A stretch of 56,444 nucleotides of DNA, from positions 1 to 56,444 of the forward strand of contig CAIYRB010000053.1 in the NCBI GenBank assembly GCA_903928445.1. Direction: 5' to 3'. Positions 17,274 to 27,911 of this stretch are shown piece after piece (the stretch's first letter is position 1; the number at the start of each line of letters is the position of its first letter). The DNA comes from an uncultured Pseudomonadota bacterium (GTDB taxonomy: Bacteria > Bdellovibrionota_B > Oligoflexia > Oligoflexales > CAIYRB01). The translations under genes were made by a program, and so were the position numbers. The notes under the pieces are model-generated. The model was not told the DNA's origin. It ran no database searches and was given only the letters and a program-made list of their open reading frames with translations.

Positions 17274-18500
17274 ATGATGCAGAAGCACAAGGTGTCCCTG
17301 GTCGGAAGGTGGCTGTTCCTAGCGCTGGGCTGCGGCACGGCCGGTTCGAGTTTGGCGGCGACGGAGCAGATGGCCTTTCCAACGCCACCCATCTTAGATT
17401 TTTACAGCCCTATTCCACCCAAACCAGCGCCGCAGCCAGGCGAGCCGAATGACGGCAACTTTCCCAAATTGCCACCTGGTTTACCGTCCCTACCACCGGG
17501 CAGTCGGTGGCAGGAGATCGCGTCCAACGACCCAGGCGCGATCTGCTCTGAGGGCGCACCGTACGCCTACTTCATCCTCGACGGCGATCCGGACAAACTG
17601 ATCATCAACTTTACCGGTGGCGGTGCCTGTGCCGATGCCGAGAGCTGCGACACGAGCAAGTCGCCAACCTTTTTCAAAGACCTTGGCATCACCAGGATCT
17701 TGGTGTCGGAGACCTTTGGCCGCGGCGTCTTTAGCAGCGCCGATCAATCCAACAATCCGCTCAAGGGTTGGACGCATTTTGTCATTCCCAACTGCACCGG
17801 CGATTTAAACCTTGGCGATATCGAACAGACCTACACACGCGCCGATGGCTCAACCTTTAAGATCAAACACAACGGTGCGCCAAACACCCGTGCGGCCTTA
17901 GCTTGGTTGAAGGCGCGTTATCAAGGTCTGGCCAAGGCACCGAGCAAGGTCGTCGTCGTCGGTTCCAGTGCTGGTGCCTACGCATCGATCGTCTGGACCG
18001 CAGCGGTACGCGAGTTGTTTCCTAAGGCGAGCGTGCGGCAATTTGCCGACTGCGGCGCTGGTGTCGGTGACGACCGCGGTGCGTTCCCTCCGCAGTGGAA
18101 TGCAACCGCTTCCTACCCGGCATGGGTTCCCGGTCTAGATCCGGCGAAGGACGACGTCGCCCACCTCGGATTAAACGCCATCTACAAACTCGAAGCCGCC
18201 CACTACCCGGACGTTGAGTTCTCGCAGTTCAACTACAATCACGACGGCATCCAAAGCTATTTTTTCAAAAACGCCGGTCGCCTTGCCAGTCTTTGGACGC
18301 TTGGCTTGTACCTCAAGATCGAGGACCTAGTCGACCACGTCCCGAACTTCCACTCCTTCATTGCCGGCGGCAAGGCGCACGCAGTACTGGTGTTACCAGA
18401 CACCTACACGCTGGAAACCAACGGCGTGAAGTTTAGCACCTGGTTCAGTGATTACATCGAAGGCAAGCAACCGACGACGGTCACCGCCTGGCCATTCTGA
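17274..18500 (+). CDS. Secreted pectinacetylesterase-family hydrolase
   Basis: A protein of 408 residues with a signal peptide ending SSLAA and a Pro-rich mature N-terminus (about residues 38-78). The alpha/beta-hydrolase-type core matches the pectinacetylesterase/Notum family: FTGGGACAD forms the oxyanion region, GSSAGAY holds the nucleophilic Ser, and NHDGIQ and GKAHAV are the likely Asp and His regions. Family members remove acetyl or other acyl groups from polysaccharides or proteins; the substrate here is not known. It has a good ribosome-binding site and is followed by a strong terminator, so it is a single-gene unit. Confidence 0.85.
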   Translation: MMQKHKVSLVGRWLFLALGCGTAGSSLAATEQMAFPTPPILDFYSPIPPKPAPQPGEPNDGNFPKLPPGLPSLPPGSRWQEIASNDPGAICSEGAPYAYFILDGDPDKLIINFTGGGACADAESCDTSKSPTFFKDLGITRILVSETFGRGVFSSADQSNNPLKGWTHFVIPNCTGDLNLGDIEQTYTRADGSTFKIKHNGAPNTRAALAWLKARYQGLAKAPSKVVVVGSSAGAYASIVWTAAVRELFPKASVRQFADCGAGVGDDRGAFPPQWNATASYPAWVPGLDPAKDDVAHLGLNAIYKLEAAHYPDVEFSQFNYNHDGIQSYFFKNAGRLASLWTLGLYLKIEDLVDHVPNFHSFIAGGKAHAVLVLPDTYTLETNGVKFSTWFSDYIEGKQPTTVTAWPF

Positions 18501-18540
18501 GCTAGCGATGCGTCAAAAGTAGAAATTCGCCCATTTTTGC

Positions 18541-18586
18541 AACTTAATGGATCCACATCAACCTGGATCCATTAAGTTCTTTTTTA
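18541..18586 (+). terminator. Intrinsic terminator of the pectinacetylesterase-like gene
   Basis: A perfect 15-bp stem (18541-18555 with 18564-18578), an 8-base loop, then CTTTTTT. It lies 40 bases after the stop codon at 18500. Confidence 0.9.
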
Positions 18587-18938
18587 AAAAACCCTCAATT
18601 TTTTGGCAATCTGCCGACAAGCCTGGTGGTGGTTCGAATAGTTGGTCCGTACCGCTACTACACCCCGACCAAGTGAAGAATGCATACGTCAACCCGCGAC
18701 GTGCGCTGACTTTTCTTCTGAAAAGAATGTAATATATGAACCACATTGCGAACGACTAATAACCAGGCGCGGAACAATGCAACAACGCCGCATCGTTGCA
18801 AAAATACCGTCCATTCATTGCCGAAACTTCATTCAACACTCCGATATGACATAAGTTTTATCGAACTAAAGTTTTCACAGAAAGTCACCGATAAGCCTCT
18901 GTGAGTCGACCAACACCGGTCGCCACAGGGGCACCAAC
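18587..18938. other. Intergenic region without a recognisable gene
   Basis: About 350 bases between the terminator and the TIGR02147 gene. The sequence is AT-richer than its neighbours, with only short frames on both strands that lack ribosome-binding sites. AGGGG lies upstream of the GTG at 18939. Confidence 0.5.
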
Positions 18939-19838
18939 GTGACCAAGAACGACTTAAAAACCATCGCCGCAAGCCTTAACCCGGCGCACTTTCTCAGCGC
19001 CCCGGAATACTTAGCAGCGTTGTACCAAGCCGTTAAAGCCGCTGCCGATAAATACTCCTACATCCAGTTCACCGAAGACCTCGGACTCGGACACTGCAAC
19101 GCCCTGTACCTCATCATCCATGGCCAACGGCCGTTGACAAAAAAAGCCGGCCAAAAGATCGCCACCGCCCTTGATCTGCGCGGGGTCAGTCGGCAGTATT
19201 TCTTAAAATTGGTCGAAACCAAGGCCCGCGGCACCGCCAGTGAACGCGACGAAACCCTAGACGACCTGATGGCACTCAAAGCCCGCACGCTCCCGACCGA
19301 CCTCGATCGCGAGCAGTTGGAGTTTTATCAGCAGTGGTACCACGCCGCGATCCTCGAGCTTTTGAGTTTACCCGGTTGCAGCGACGACCCGGTGTGGCTT
19401 GGCCAGCACCTTCAGCCCAATGTCCCACCGCAGAAGGTCAAGGCCAGTCTCAGCCTGTTGCAGCGGCTGCGCCACGTGGCTTTTGACAAGAAGCAAGGCC
19501 GTCTCATCCCGACCCAGACGACCCTGACCACAGGTAACGAGGTCTATGGCGTCGCCGTTTTACGCTATCACCACCAAATGATCAGCTTAGCTCGCGATGC
19601 TCTGACTGACGTAGGACCGACGGAACGAGACATCAGCGCGGTCACGATCGGCATCCCGGCCAGCGTCTTCGACCAAGTCAAAGCCGAGATCCAGTCACTG
19701 AGGCAACGCCTCCTGGCACTCTCGGCAGCCCAGTCGGACAGCGACCAAATCATCCAGGTCAATATTCAAATGTTTCCTCTCGGCCGGCTGAACCCCAGGA
19801 GCAAAGCTTCGACCAATGGCAATGGCAGCGGGACCTGA
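18939..19838 (+). CDS. TIGR02147 family protein (predicted regulator)
   Basis: A protein of 299 residues beginning at GTG. The N-terminal region contains a probable helix-turn-helix: YIQFTEDLGL, a helix with NALYLIIHGQRPLT, then KKAGQKIATAL. The central QLEFYQQWYHAAILELLSL and the later QRLRHVAFDKKQGRL match the layout of the TIGR02147 family. This family is expanded in Fibrobacter and in Bdellovibrio/Oligoflexia-like bacteria and is thought to act in regulation. A C-terminal tail (KASTNGNGSGT) appears disordered. It is convergent with the DUF3108 gene, with only seven bases between the stop codons. Confidence 0.82.
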   Translation: MTKNDLKTIAASLNPAHFLSAPEYLAALYQAVKAAADKYSYIQFTEDLGLGHCNALYLIIHGQRPLTKKAGQKIATALDLRGVSRQYFLKLVETKARGTASERDETLDDLMALKARTLPTDLDREQLEFYQQWYHAAILELLSLPGCSDDPVWLGQHLQPNVPPQKVKASLSLLQRLRHVAFDKKQGRLIPTQTTLTTGNEVYGVAVLRYHHQMISLARDALTDVGPTERDISAVTIGIPASVFDQVKAEIQSLRQRLLALSAAQSDSDQIIQVNIQMFPLGRLNPRSKASTNGNGSGT

Positions 19839-19845
19839 TCATCGA

Positions 19846-20754
19846 TCATGTTCCGGGCTTATACTCGCTCAACTTGACCCAAACGCTGCCGATCTTGATC
19901 TCACCTTGCACCTGCACCATCGGATGCTGCGGCAATTTGGTCGCGATCCACACCCAGACGTCGCCCTTTTGCTGCAGGTCCTTTCCAATAAAGGTTTGTA
20001 GCTTTAATTTGACGGTGTCAAAGGTCCCGGCTGGAACCGTCACCGCCTCGAAGGCGACGGGTTCGGCTTCGAGAAACCAATTCTTCTCGGAGGTGTAAAC
20101 CAAAGCCTTTTCTTTACGCCCCAGGACAAAGTTGCGGGTACGCAGATTGTAGACCACTCCCAGGGCGTCGTTAGCCCCATAGGCCAACGGGTGGTCGACC
20201 TTTTCCTCTGGCTTATCGGGCACATCAATGCGTTCGTGAACCGTGCAGCCAGGGTGGTCGAACTCCAACCATTTCTTTTGGCGAAAGGCCCGGCCAAAGA
20301 TCTTGCCTTCGTTTTGCTCCATGTAAAACTGCGAGACGCCAAAGTCCCACGGCCTAGACACCGCCTCCATCGCCTCTTTGGCCACGAAGATCGAGTTAAA
20401 CCAGTCGCCGGTAGCCGCATCGATATGGAAGACGCGCTGCCACACGCCGTTCAGCTTGCGTGGCGCGCGCGTCTCCAAGGTCGCATAGCCTGCCTTCAGA
20501 CCCGCCCAGGTGACCTCGTAGACGGCCGTCTCCCCCGCCTTGAAGGGGGAGTCGCGATAGACATCGGCGCGACTCAGCTGCGGCACCTTAGGCGGCGCCT
20601 TCGGGCAATCCACGGGCGCCTCGTCAGCCACCGCCGCTCCAGTCCAGATCCCGACCGATACCAGTATAAGTATAAGGATAAGAACCTGCCAACCTCGCAG
20701 GCAAAGCTTCATGCTCGAGCCAAGAGTGGCCTTGACCGGACCGCCTGATGCCAT
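19846..20754 (-). CDS. Exported DUF3108 domain protein
   Basis: About 302 residues from ATG 20754, eight bases after GAGAGG; an upstream in-frame GTG at 20763 lies inside that ribosome-binding site. A strongly hydrophobic signal segment (VLILILILVSVGIW) ends near AAVADE. The mature part, from SPFKAGETAVYEVTWAGLKAG onward, matches the start of DUF3108, an envelope domain of unknown biochemical role. The gene ends seven bases from the opposite TIGR02147 gene. Confidence 0.78.
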   Translation of the reverse strand: MASGGPVKATLGSSMKLCLRGWQVLILILILVSVGIWTGAAVADEAPVDCPKAPPKVPQLSRADVYRDSPFKAGETAVYEVTWAGLKAGYATLETRAPRKLNGVWQRVFHIDAATGDWFNSIFVAKEAMEAVSRPWDFGVSQFYMEQNEGKIFGRAFRQKKWLEFDHPGCTVHERIDVPDKPEEKVDHPLAYGANDALGVVYNLRTRNFVLGRKEKALVYTSEKNWFLEAEPVAFEAVTVPAGTFDTVKLKLQTFIGKDLQQKGDVWVWIATKLPQHPMVQVQGEIKIGSVWVKLSEYKPGT

Positions 20755-20858
20755 GCTGTGCACCTCTCATCCAATGGTTATGCTGCTTGGTTAAGTAAGT
20801 ACCCTAAATAGCAGGCCATAGCTAGATCTGGACGCATATCTTCGCTACCCAGATTGAC

Positions 20859-20934
20859 TTTGCCACCCCCCCATGATAACGAATTCTGCTCTTGAATCAC
20901 TATTTTGTATGCCTTTTGCTCACTGGGGGGCAAA
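20859..20934 (+). promoter_or_regulatory. Candidate structured leader of rpsA
   Basis: TTTGCC at 20859-20864, a bulged A, and CCCC at 20866 onward can pair with GGGGGGCAAA at 20925-20934. This gives about ten base pairs closing a 50-base loop, ending six bases before the AAGGAG of rpsA. E. coli S1 is known to control its own mRNA through leader structure; whether this element does the same is inference. Confidence 0.4.
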
Positions 20935-20958
20935 CGGTCCAAGGAGAAACACCCTAAC

Positions 20959-22737
<1,779 letters not shown>

Positions 22738-22750
22738 ACCGGAGGGTCAA

Positions 22751-22776
22751 GGCGGCTTCCTCACCCGGAGGCCGCC
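22751..22776 (+). terminator. GC-rich hairpin downstream of rpsA
   Basis: A 10-bp stem (22751-22760 with 22767-22776, one G-U pair) closes a 6-base loop just after the rpsA stop codon. No T-run follows, so it may stabilise the mRNA or attenuate rather than fully terminate. Confidence 0.45.
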
Positions 22777-22803
22777 ACACAACAGCACATCAGTGTTATT
22801 CTT

Positions 22804-22845
22804 ACAGGAGCCCGTGCCACCCAAGGTACGGGCTCCTGTTTCACC
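22804..22845 (+). terminator. Probable intrinsic terminator between rpsA and lapA
   Basis: A perfect 12-bp stem (22804-22815 with 22828-22839) is followed by a short T-containing tail (TTTC). It lies upstream of the lapA ribosome-binding site and probably ends most rpsA transcripts. Confidence 0.7.
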
Positions 22846-22860
22846 CCGGGGAGGTAGGCT

Positions 22861-23199
22861 ATGCGGTTTTTAGGCCGAGTCGCCAGGTTCTGGCTCCTGT
22901 TCGCCTTCATCTGCATCAGCATCTATTTCGCAATCTATAATCAAGACCGCGTGCACCTGCAGCTACCACCATTCCTCGAACACATTACCGTGCCAGCCTA
23001 TATGGCCTTCGGCGCCTGCTTCGTTTTAGGCGCGATGCTGATGAGCCTGCACCATGCCGTCGATAGCGTAAAGAAAAGCCTTGAAATCCGTCGCCTGAGA
23101 AAGCGCCTGCGCGAACTCAGCCCCCTAGGCGACGAAACCACGACGGCCGAGTCCTCGCGCCGCGTGGATGTGTACGACCCATTGGAGCCTCTACCTTGA
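22861..23199 (+). CDS. lapA: LapA-domain inner-membrane protein
   Basis: A protein of 112 residues with two membrane helices (about 8-25 and 42-63) separated by NQDRVHLQLPP, followed by a basic cytoplasmic helix (KKSLEIRRLRKRLREL). This is the LapA/DUF1049 layout. In E. coli LapA works with LapB in regulating lipopolysaccharide synthesis; no lapB is adjacent here, so only the domain is certain. The ribosome-binding site GGGGAGG is strong. The stop codon overlaps the rsmB start by four bases (TTGA), so the two are co-translated. Confidence 0.8.
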   Translation: MRFLGRVARFWLLFAFICISIYFAIYNQDRVHLQLPPFLEHITVPAYMAFGACFVLGAMLMSLHHAVDSVKKSLEIRRLRKRLRELSPLGDETTTAESSRRVDVYDPLEPLP

Positions 23200-24569
23200 C
23201 CCAAGTGATGATGTCCGCCCGCGAGATTGCTTTTGATGCCTATGTCCGAGTCATGGACCAAGGGCAATCCCCAGAAGATGCCACCGAAGCCCTGTACCGC
23301 CAGCTGCCCGAGCCGCTCAAACGAGTCGATCGCAACTTCGTCAAGGAGCTGCTGTTTGGCAGCCTGCGTTGGCACGCCAAGATCCTGTGGATCCTGCAGC
23401 ACACCGCCAAGCGCGACCTTGCTGCATCGACGCCGGAAATTCGCGCCAGTCTGGTCCTCGGCACCTATCAGATCTTCTACATGGACAAGGTGCCCGACCG
23501 GGCGGCCGTCAATGAGAGCGTCGAGTACATCCGTAAGAAGGGGCAGGCCAACGCCGTCTCCTTCGTCAACGGCATCCTGCGCCAGATCGCTCGCCGCGCC
23601 GAGTACTTCACCAAGCCGGACAAGAAGGCTAAACCGATCGACTACCTGGCGCTGCAGTTCTCCCATCCGCATTGGATCGTGCGGCGATGGTTCCAGCTGT
23701 TTAGCTTTGAACGGATGGAGAAGATGCTGGCTGCAAACAATCAGCCGCCGCCGTGGAGTGTCCGGATCAACCAGTTGAAGACGCCGCTACCGCAGGTCAA
23801 TGAGCTTCAAGCCCGCCTACTCAAAGACGAGCGTGGCCATACCGAGCGCCGGCCGCTGCGCAGTTCCCTGCAGTTTAAAGCCGCACCCAACATGGACGCC
23901 GAGTCGCTGTTTGCCCAGGGCTACTACACCATTCAGGACGAGGCCTCACAGCTGATCGGCTTGCTGGTTGCTCCTGGGGCCGGGCAGTCGATCCTCGAAG
24001 GCGCCGCTGGGCCTGGCGGCAAACTCGGCCACGTGTATGAGCTGGGCGAGGGCAAGATCACCCTAACCGCTGTCGAAAAAAACCCGGTACAGATGCAAAA
24101 GGCCAAGGACACTATCCAGCGCCTCGGCCACGAGGGTATCCACTGGGTCGAAAGCGACCTGCTCGACTTCAAGCCCGAGCAAAAGTTTGACAAGGTATTA
24201 CTCGACGCGCCGTGCAGCGGCCTAGGCGTGCTGCGTCGGCATCCTGAAGGCAAATGGCAAAAGCGCGAAGCGCTGATCCGCACCATGTCCGAGCTGCAGC
24301 GCAAACTGATCGAGCATGTCATTTTAAACCTACTCAAACCAGGCGGCGAGCTGATCTACTCGGTGTGTTCCTTCGAGCCCGAGGAAACAGAATCCCATGT
24401 TGCCTGGATTCGAGAAAATTATAGTGATAGAATCGAACTATTATCCCCAGTTCCTCGGTTACCGGACTACTACAAGCGTTATGTCACGCGGCAAAACCTG
24501 CTGCTAGTCTATGCCGGCAACCAGGACGAGATGGACGGATTCGGCGCTTTCATCCTCAAGGCAAAGTAA
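23196..24569 (+). CDS. rsmB: 16S rRNA m5C methyltransferase RsmB-like
   Basis: A protein of 457 residues with an N-terminal NusB-like helical domain (about 1-150) and a C-terminal SAM-dependent RNA cytosine-C5 methyltransferase domain. DAPCSGLG and SVCSFEPEE carry the two Cys residues (resolving and nucleophilic) of m5C enzymes. The SAM loop reads EGAAGPGGK instead of the usual CAAPGGK type, a mild deviation. RsmB methylates C967 of 16S rRNA in E. coli. The start is TTG (GGAG eight bases upstream), overlapping lapA. The downstream gene begins 15 bp after the stop. Confidence 0.9.
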   Translation: MTQVMMSAREIAFDAYVRVMDQGQSPEDATEALYRQLPEPLKRVDRNFVKELLFGSLRWHAKILWILQHTAKRDLAASTPEIRASLVLGTYQIFYMDKVPDRAAVNESVEYIRKKGQANAVSFVNGILRQIARRAEYFTKPDKKAKPIDYLALQFSHPHWIVRRWFQLFSFERMEKMLAANNQPPPWSVRINQLKTPLPQVNELQARLLKDERGHTERRPLRSSLQFKAAPNMDAESLFAQGYYTIQDEASQLIGLLVAPGAGQSILEGAAGPGGKLGHVYELGEGKITLTAVEKNPVQMQKAKDTIQRLGHEGIHWVESDLLDFKPEQKFDKVLLDAPCSGLGVLRRHPEGKWQKREALIRTMSELQRKLIEHVILNLLKPGGELIYSVCSFEPEETESHVAWIRENYSDRIELLSPVPRLPDYYKRYVTRQNLLLVYAGNQDEMDGFGAFILKAK

Positions 24570-24584
24570 AGCGAAGGGAGGCTC

Positions 24585-25427
24585 TTGCGGTTCATCGAAG
24601 CTAAAGCCTTGGTCGCAGGCCTCGCCAGCCTTCTGCTGTCTGCATGGGCAGCGGTCTCCCTCGCGCAAAGCCAAGCAGGAACGGCCAGCAGTTCCTCGGG
24701 CGCTGGCGCACCACCGCGGGCGCCTAGCACTGCAGGGGTTAGCCCGCCTGGCCAAGGGGGAGCAAAGACCTATGATAACTTCGCCGACCTGCGCGCGGAT
24801 CTGCTCAACGCCATCGGCGGCGCTACCAGCCGGGTGTGGATCTCCACCAGCTATTTGACCGATGGTGAACTGGTCTCCTCGCTGTATATCGCCCAATACC
24901 GCAAGGTCGATGTCGCTGTCCTGCTGGGCAAAAGCAAAGCCAACGCCTATATGTCACGACTGAACTACCTCAAAAATCAAAATATTCCGGTTTATCTGCG
25001 GCCTGAGCACCGGGCCGGACCGGCGAGCCAAATCCTCTGCGACGGCCAACTCTATGAGGTCGACGGTGAACTCGACTTTATGACCCACTATAAACATTTT
25101 ACCCTGACCCGGGCCGATGCCGCAGCAACCGCTGCTTTCAGCAAAAGCTTTGCCGAGGACATCAACAAAAAGGTGCCGGCCATTGCCGCCCCCATCCCCA
25201 TGGTGGGCCACGTCAACCCCAATACCGCAACCATGCGTAGTGGCGGCGCCCGTACGCCAAGATGGATCCCCCACTATAATATGGAAGACGGCTCCGGTGC
25301 CTACACCTATGGCGGTCGTTCACCTCCAAGACCTGATGATGTTCCAGCAAAGCTACCGAAGGTGTTAAAGTACGAGCAGCAGCCCAAGCAACCACCGGTG
25401 CTCCAGGATGACACCGAGCAAGACTAG
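24585..25427 (+). CDS. Exported protein with degenerate phospholipase-D-like domain
   Basis: A protein of 280 residues starting at TTG 24585, five bases after GGGAGG. A signal segment ends near SLAQS, followed by a Ser/Ala/Pro-rich linker. Residues about 63-190 follow the PLD fold pattern: SRVWISTSYLTDGELVSSL, then KVDVAVLLGKS, then NIPVYLRPEHR and MTHYKHFTL. The catalytic HxKxxxxD is not intact: HYKHFTLTRAD keeps His and Lys, with an Asp seven residues after the Lys instead of five. It may be a non-catalytic or altered PLD relative. The C-terminus is Pro-rich. The next gene starts 11 bp downstream. Confidence 0.6.
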   Translation: MRFIEAKALVAGLASLLLSAWAAVSLAQSQAGTASSSSGAGAPPRAPSTAGVSPPGQGGAKTYDNFADLRADLLNAIGGATSRVWISTSYLTDGELVSSLYIAQYRKVDVAVLLGKSKANAYMSRLNYLKNQNIPVYLRPEHRAGPASQILCDGQLYEVDGELDFMTHYKHFTLTRADAAATAAFSKSFAEDINKKVPAIAAPIPMVGHVNPNTATMRSGGARTPRWIPHYNMEDGSGAYTYGGRSPPRPDDVPAKLPKVLKYEQQPKQPPVLQDDTEQD

Positions 25428-25438
25428 GGAGATCGAGC

Positions 25439-26017
25439 ATGCGTCGGTTCCAATGGCATATGATCTGGGCCGCTCTCGCCGTCACCGGTTGCACCAGCAT
25501 GTGCGGCGGCAAGCGCAGCAGCCTGAAACCCGAGCAGGTCGTCGAGCGCTACCTCGATGTTGCACTCAATATGAAAGACGTGGCCGAACGCGACAATCTC
25601 CTGGACTACACGACGGGAGCACTCAAGGCGGCGATTGAAAGCGCTCCGCCCGAGGTGATCCGGACGGCCTATGTCAACCGCAAGTACCACATCATCAACT
25701 ATTCGGTCGTCGAGCGCAAAGACCGCACGCCGCGCGAGACCGAGGTGACCTTCCAACTCACCTATAACGATCTTGGTGTCGAGGGCAAAGCGGTCGCTGA
25801 CGCGCCTACCGTGACCACCGAAAATACCGTCGCCGTCATCAAAGAAAATGGCCAATGGGTGATTCGCGACGTCCTGGGCAACAAAACCTCAATCGATTTT
25901 CCGGTATCTGCCGAGTCGCGGATCACCGCCCAACCCGGCCCTGGGGTCGATACCTCCAACGACATCCCGGACGAACCAGAACCTGAAGTTCCAGAAGGTA
26001 TCGTCCCGCAACCATAG
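25439..26017 (+). CDS. Lipoprotein of unknown function
   Basis: A protein of 192 residues with signal peptide and lipobox VTGC at Cys18. The mature part has a helix-then-sheet layout (EQVVERYLDVALNMKD, later ENGQWVIRDVLG), reminiscent of small NTF2-like or DUF4878-like lipoproteins, though this is only a resemblance. The C-terminus is acidic and Pro-rich. A good ribosome-binding site (AGGGAG) is present. It is co-directional with and closely spaced to the PLD-like gene, and the pair is closed by a very strong hairpin. Confidence 0.7.
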   Translation: MRRFQWHMIWAALAVTGCTSMCGGKRSSLKPEQVVERYLDVALNMKDVAERDNLLDYTTGALKAAIESAPPEVIRTAYVNRKYHIINYSVVERKDRTPRETEVTFQLTYNDLGVEGKAVADAPTVTTENTVAVIKENGQWVIRDVLGNKTSIDFPVSAESRITAQPGPGVDTSNDIPDEPEPEVPEGIVPQP

Positions 26018-26043
26018 CGAACTTCCTTGCTGTTATGGCTTGA

Positions 26044-26086
26044 GCCCAGCCCCAGGATGTCTCCCTAAGACATCCTGGGGCTGGGC
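26044..26086 (+). terminator. Strong hairpin ending the rsmB-lipoprotein run
   Basis: A perfect 19-bp GC-rich stem (26044-26062 with 26068-26086) with a five-base loop starts 27 bases after the stop codon at 26017. No T-run follows, but stability and position support a terminator. Confidence 0.7.
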
Positions 26087-26195
26087 CGTGCAGCTGCTAT
26101 GGCCGACCATGCGATGATTTGATAGAATATAACCACCCCTATTCATTCTCGCCAAGCAATTCATCCTGATATCAGCGCCAGTCGGACTCAGCGGA

Positions 26196-27911
26196 ATGGC
26201 ACCACCATGGACAGCCTGCCGTCCCCTTGTTCTGCGCCTAGCGTGGAGCCTGAGCGTCCTATGGGCTTTGCTAGCGCCACACTCGATGCTACTAGCGCAG
26301 GACATCGAGGCTGAGGCGCAGGCGCAGGCGCAGGCGGTGGATACCGACTCCGCAGAGGACGACGCGGCGATGTTGCTGCCGCATACTCCAGTCGACACGC
26401 CATACCTAAGAATTGAATGGCCTGCCTTCCTCGTCCCCGAGCAAGACACCAGGGAAGAGGCTACGGCGCCAAGTGACATCGTCGCCAAAGCCTGTAAAAA
26501 CCTCGGTTCGGCCATGCTCGTGGGCCACGGCTCGTGGGGTCTTGGCCTGTTTTCCAACTTTGGTTGCTACCTCGAAAAACAACCTGGCAGGTCAAGCAAG
26601 CCCTTTGCCGGCACGGCGAGCAAAGTTGAGGCGCAGTGGACTCTACGGCTCATCAAAGAAGGTGACGAGCTACAAATCGCCGTCTATTACCAGGCACCGG
26701 ATCACAAAGACGGCAAGGTGCGCGTGGCGAAGGTGGGGAGCACCGCTAATCCATGGACGCAAGATCTCCTCAGAGATCCCAAATATGCCAGCTTGGTCGC
26801 TGCGCTGGTCCTAGATGCCATGCCGGCGATACGCCGCTTCGAACCACTCAGCGACCCGCAAACCAAGACTCTAGACGTGCCGCTTGATACCGGCAAGCCA
26901 CCACGCCAGCGCTCGCTTCGCCCCAAAGCTCTGACCTTGTTTACCTGGTCGTTCAATCCAAACACTCGCCTGTGGATGCCGCACATCATCGGCTCGGCCA
27001 CGATCATCGGCAAAAAGCCCAAGTTAAGCTGGCATCTGACCTTTGTTGAATCGCCTGGCGCTAAACCAATCTTTGCCCAATCCATCGAGGGACCAGGAAC
27101 GCGGCAAATTCCTGGTGCCAAACTCCTCGCAGTGCACGAGAAGAACCTGCTCACCAATGAAAACACACCCGGCTACGCCAGCATCCGCGACGGTGTCTCC
27201 TCGGCGGCACGCTTTCTCATCTTGAACACGGTGGAATCCGGCTATATCGGCGTTCGGGTGGGTCGCGAGCTGATTGACCCTGCCTCCGCAATCATCCCTC
27301 CGGCCACTATCATCAGCGTCCTGGCCGAAATTCGCAGCGGCTATGCCGCAGGGCTTAGAGTCTATTTTGACATCGTGCCGCGGCACGGATCATCAAAAAA
27401 TGAACAGTCCTTGTGGATCGGCTACAACCGCATCGTCGCTGGATACAACTTCGGCCTGAAGGTCGATTACCTCGTCGACCGCCTTGAGCTTGCGCCAAAG
27501 ATCGGCGCCTGGAACGTCAACAGCCGCCTGGCCGAATTTGGCCCAAGCGACGCGGAACCCGTCGTCTACCGCGCTTTCAACCTGAATTTTGCTCTTAGCC
27601 TTGGCTTTGAAGCGGGAGCGGTGTGGGAAGGGCAAAAGTATCTTATGCGCCTTTGGTATGGGCGCGACTTGTCCAATCCGTTTTTGAAAGTCGCTGACGT
27701 CAGGCGCAAGGTGCTTAGCTCAAGGACCGGCATCGACGGCATGTTCAAAGGGCCACCGGTAAACTTATTCGGCAAAAAATGGCACCTGAGTTACCTGGCA
27801 TTTGCTTATTATGAGTCGCTGACCTTTACCCAGGAGTCAACGAATGCCGGTAACTTCGAACTCGAATTCAGCTCGCCTTATGCTGGCGGAGGACTAAGCT
27901 TAGCATGGTAA
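26196..27911 (+). CDS. Exported protein of unknown function with possible C-terminal barrel
   Basis: A protein of 571 residues with a signal peptide ending near MLLAQD. An AEAQAQAQAQA-type low-complexity acidic stretch follows. The middle (EAQWTLRLIKEGDELQIAVYYQ and later) looks beta-rich. The last 200 residues contain alternating aromatic strands and end GGGLSLAW, which suits an outer-membrane protein. I recognise no family. It overlaps the next gene by seven bases, so the two products probably act together. Confidence 0.65.
   Translation: MAPPWTACRPLVLRLAWSLSVLWALLAPHSMLLAQDIEAEAQAQAQAVDTDSAEDDAAMLLPHTPVDTPYLRIEWPAFLVPEQDTREEATAPSDIVAKACKNLGSAMLVGHGSWGLGLFSNFGCYLEKQPGRSSKPFAGTASKVEAQWTLRLIKEGDELQIAVYYQAPDHKDGKVRVAKVGSTANPWTQDLLRDPKYASLVAALVLDAMPAIRRFEPLSDPQTKTLDVPLDTGKPPRQRSLRPKALTLFTWSFNPNTRLWMPHIIGSATIIGKKPKLSWHLTFVESPGAKPIFAQSIEGPGTRQIPGAKLLAVHEKNLLTNENTPGYASIRDGVSSAARFLILNTVESGYIGVRVGRELIDPASAIIPPATIISVLAEIRSGYAAGLRVYFDIVPRHGSSKNEQSLWIGYNRIVAGYNFGLKVDYLVDRLELAPKIGAWNVNSRLAEFGPSDAEPVVYRAFNLNFALSLGFEAGAVWEGQKYLMRLWYGRDLSNPFLKVADVRRKVLSSRTGIDGMFKGPPVNLFGKKWHLSYLAFAYYESLTFTQESTNAGNFELEFSSPYAGGGLSLAW

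Noticed and set aside
17081..17392. Two overlapping minus-strand frames upstream of the pectinacetylesterase-like gene
   Set aside because: They run into the signal-peptide coding region of that gene and have no start signals or recognisable product.
22998..23672. Minus-strand frame of 224 codons
   Set aside because: It lies across lapA and rsmB, both recognised, and has no supporting ribosome-binding site.
26044..26086. 19-bp hairpin considered as a mobile-element end
   Set aside because: The arms are contiguous around a five-base loop right after a stop codon, with no transposase or second copy visible; a terminator is simpler.
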